The notes under the pieces: model-generated
Told to the model about the DNA's origin: nothing
Databases searched by the model: none
Seen by the model: only the letters and a program-made list of their open reading frames with translations
Shown: in pieces, positions 63,094 through 64,000 of the stretch
Layout of the letters: every line of letters starts with the position of its first letter
Numbering within the stretch: position 1 is the first letter of the stretch
Translations under genes and position numbers: made by a program
Assembly: GCA_905147135.1 (NCBI GenBank)
Contig: LR990060.1
Location: 10,928,001 to 10,992,000 of the forward strand
Direction: 5' to 3'
Origin: Blastobasis lacticolella
Taxonomy: Eukaryota > Arthropoda > Insecta > Lepidoptera > Blastobasidae
Length of the DNA stretch: 64,000 nt

Positions 63094-63680
63094 AATGAGG
63101 AAGTTTCCAATTTTTTTTTCTCAATTGAATATAAAGAATTGAGTCAAATGAAACAAAACAGTAAAGAAAATGTTGAAATTTCATTAGGGGCGTGAATTCG
63201 TGCGTGACGTCACCAGGCCGGCATCCCGCCCTCCACTATGGCGCTACCCATACACTGGTACTCTTTGTGTCTGTATCTTCGGAAACGTAATAATTATTTA
63301 ATGACGATTATTATTATTTGTTGTTATAGCGGCCATGATAACACACATTCTGTGTCTAGTAGTTCAAGTGTCTAGCTATTACGGTTCCAAGGATACAGTC
63401 ACTAAGAGTATTAGTGTATGGGTAGCCCCATAGTGGCGGGCAGGATGCCGGGAGGCGGGATGCCGGGAGGCGGGATGCCGGGAGGCGGGAGGCCTGGTGA
63501 CGTCACAGCTAGATCGCGGCAGCAATAATTTCGCGACAAATATGTAAACTTAAATATTGTATAACTCAGTAAATTATGGACGGATTTCAAAAAAAGTTTC
63601 ACTGGCTTGTTAGTTTTGATCCATATTTTAACACTATGCCATTTAATATGGCAATATGGATATTAGGAAACTTCCTCATT
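63094..63680. mobile_element. Foldback-like structured element
   Basis: Outer inverted ends aatgaggaagtttcc (63094-63108) and ggaaacttcctcatt (63666-63680) enclose a second, longer inverted pair at 63204-63278 and 63392-63506 (gtgacgtcaccaggcc on one side, ggcctggtgacgtcac on the other; ccatacactggtactct against agagtattagtgtatgg). The right arm is longer because it contains three copies of gatgccgggaggcgg (63444-63488). No transposase frame is present. Confidence 0.65.
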
Positions 63681-63889
63681 AGAACACATGTGACGTTGAT
63701 ATTGACGACCCCAGGGTTAAGCATCACAATAACACAGAATTTAAACACGTCACGTGTACGTCATTCGACGGGTATCATTTTGTATGGAAAATTGTACTAC
63801 CACATTACCGTGACAGCGTAAGTGCCTGGATCAGTTCCCAAAACACGTTTGTTCTGCGTAGCATAATTCGTAGCACTCGCGTTTGTATC

Positions 63890-64000
63890 AGCGTCGGTGG
63901 CCGGGCGGTTGACTATCCGACTCGCAAGCTAGAGGTACCGGTTTCGAAACCCGCTGCGGCCATGTACCAAAGACTCTTTTCTGAGTTATGTACATTACTT
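63890..64000 (+). repeat. SINE family A, cut by the window end
   Basis: Head 'cagcgtcggtggccgggcgg', a degenerate B-box (ggtttcgaaaccc) and the 'gactcttttctgagttatgt' junction. The body continues beyond 64000. Confidence 0.85.

Overview
This window reads as nuclear DNA of a ditrysian moth or butterfly. It is AT-rich, with widely spaced short genes in a dense bed of lepidopteran-type repeats: tRNA-headed SINEs, RTE-, Jockey- and CR1-like LINE 3' ends, Helitrons ending in CTAG, and hAT and other MITEs. The species cannot be named from the sequence alone.

The main genic content (about 13.9-54.8 kb) is a loose cluster of small, mostly single-exon, secreted proteins of the MBF2 superfamily, which includes the Spodoptera REPAT (response to pathogen) proteins. 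Nine intact members are visible: 13877-14239(-), 17298-17636(-), 18905-19288(-), 20128-20547(+), 27245-27598(+), 36585-36938(+), 43668-45029(+), 52619-53017(-) and 54465-54848(+). A tenth (48176-48731,+) is broken by a retroelement and a frame change. They form recognisable pairs: a head-to-head pair (18905/20128), a same-strand duplicate with about 80% protein identity and a matching promoter (27245/36585), and a third group made of 52619, 54465 and the pseudogene. The 43668 member is exceptional: 453 residues with a 17-glycine run and about 13 copies of a nine-residue Val/Ile-Pro-Gln repeat in front of a C-terminal MBF2 domain.

Left of the cluster, 5679-5991(-) looks like the first coding exon of an unrecognised secreted protein, ending in a good splice donor. 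Right of the cluster, two consecutive Wnt exons (57019-57275 and 60308-60488,+) join in phase and look most like Wnt5; the remaining exons lie outside the window or were not found. A 5'-truncated non-LTR retrotransposon with an intact reverse-transcriptase palm (about 45140-47097) sits directly behind the poly(A) signals of the large MBF2 gene.

The rest is repeats. Several have exact boundaries: a hAT MITE with 8-bp target duplications (756-1111), a hAT element inserted inside a SINE (32143-32904), a complete non-autonomous Helitron carrying a 12-bp minisatellite (49305-49932), 35-bp perfect inverted repeats 4.8 kb apart (30883 and 35715), a tandem duplication whose copies differ by a palindrome (51181-52217), and a foldback structure near the right end (63094-63680).
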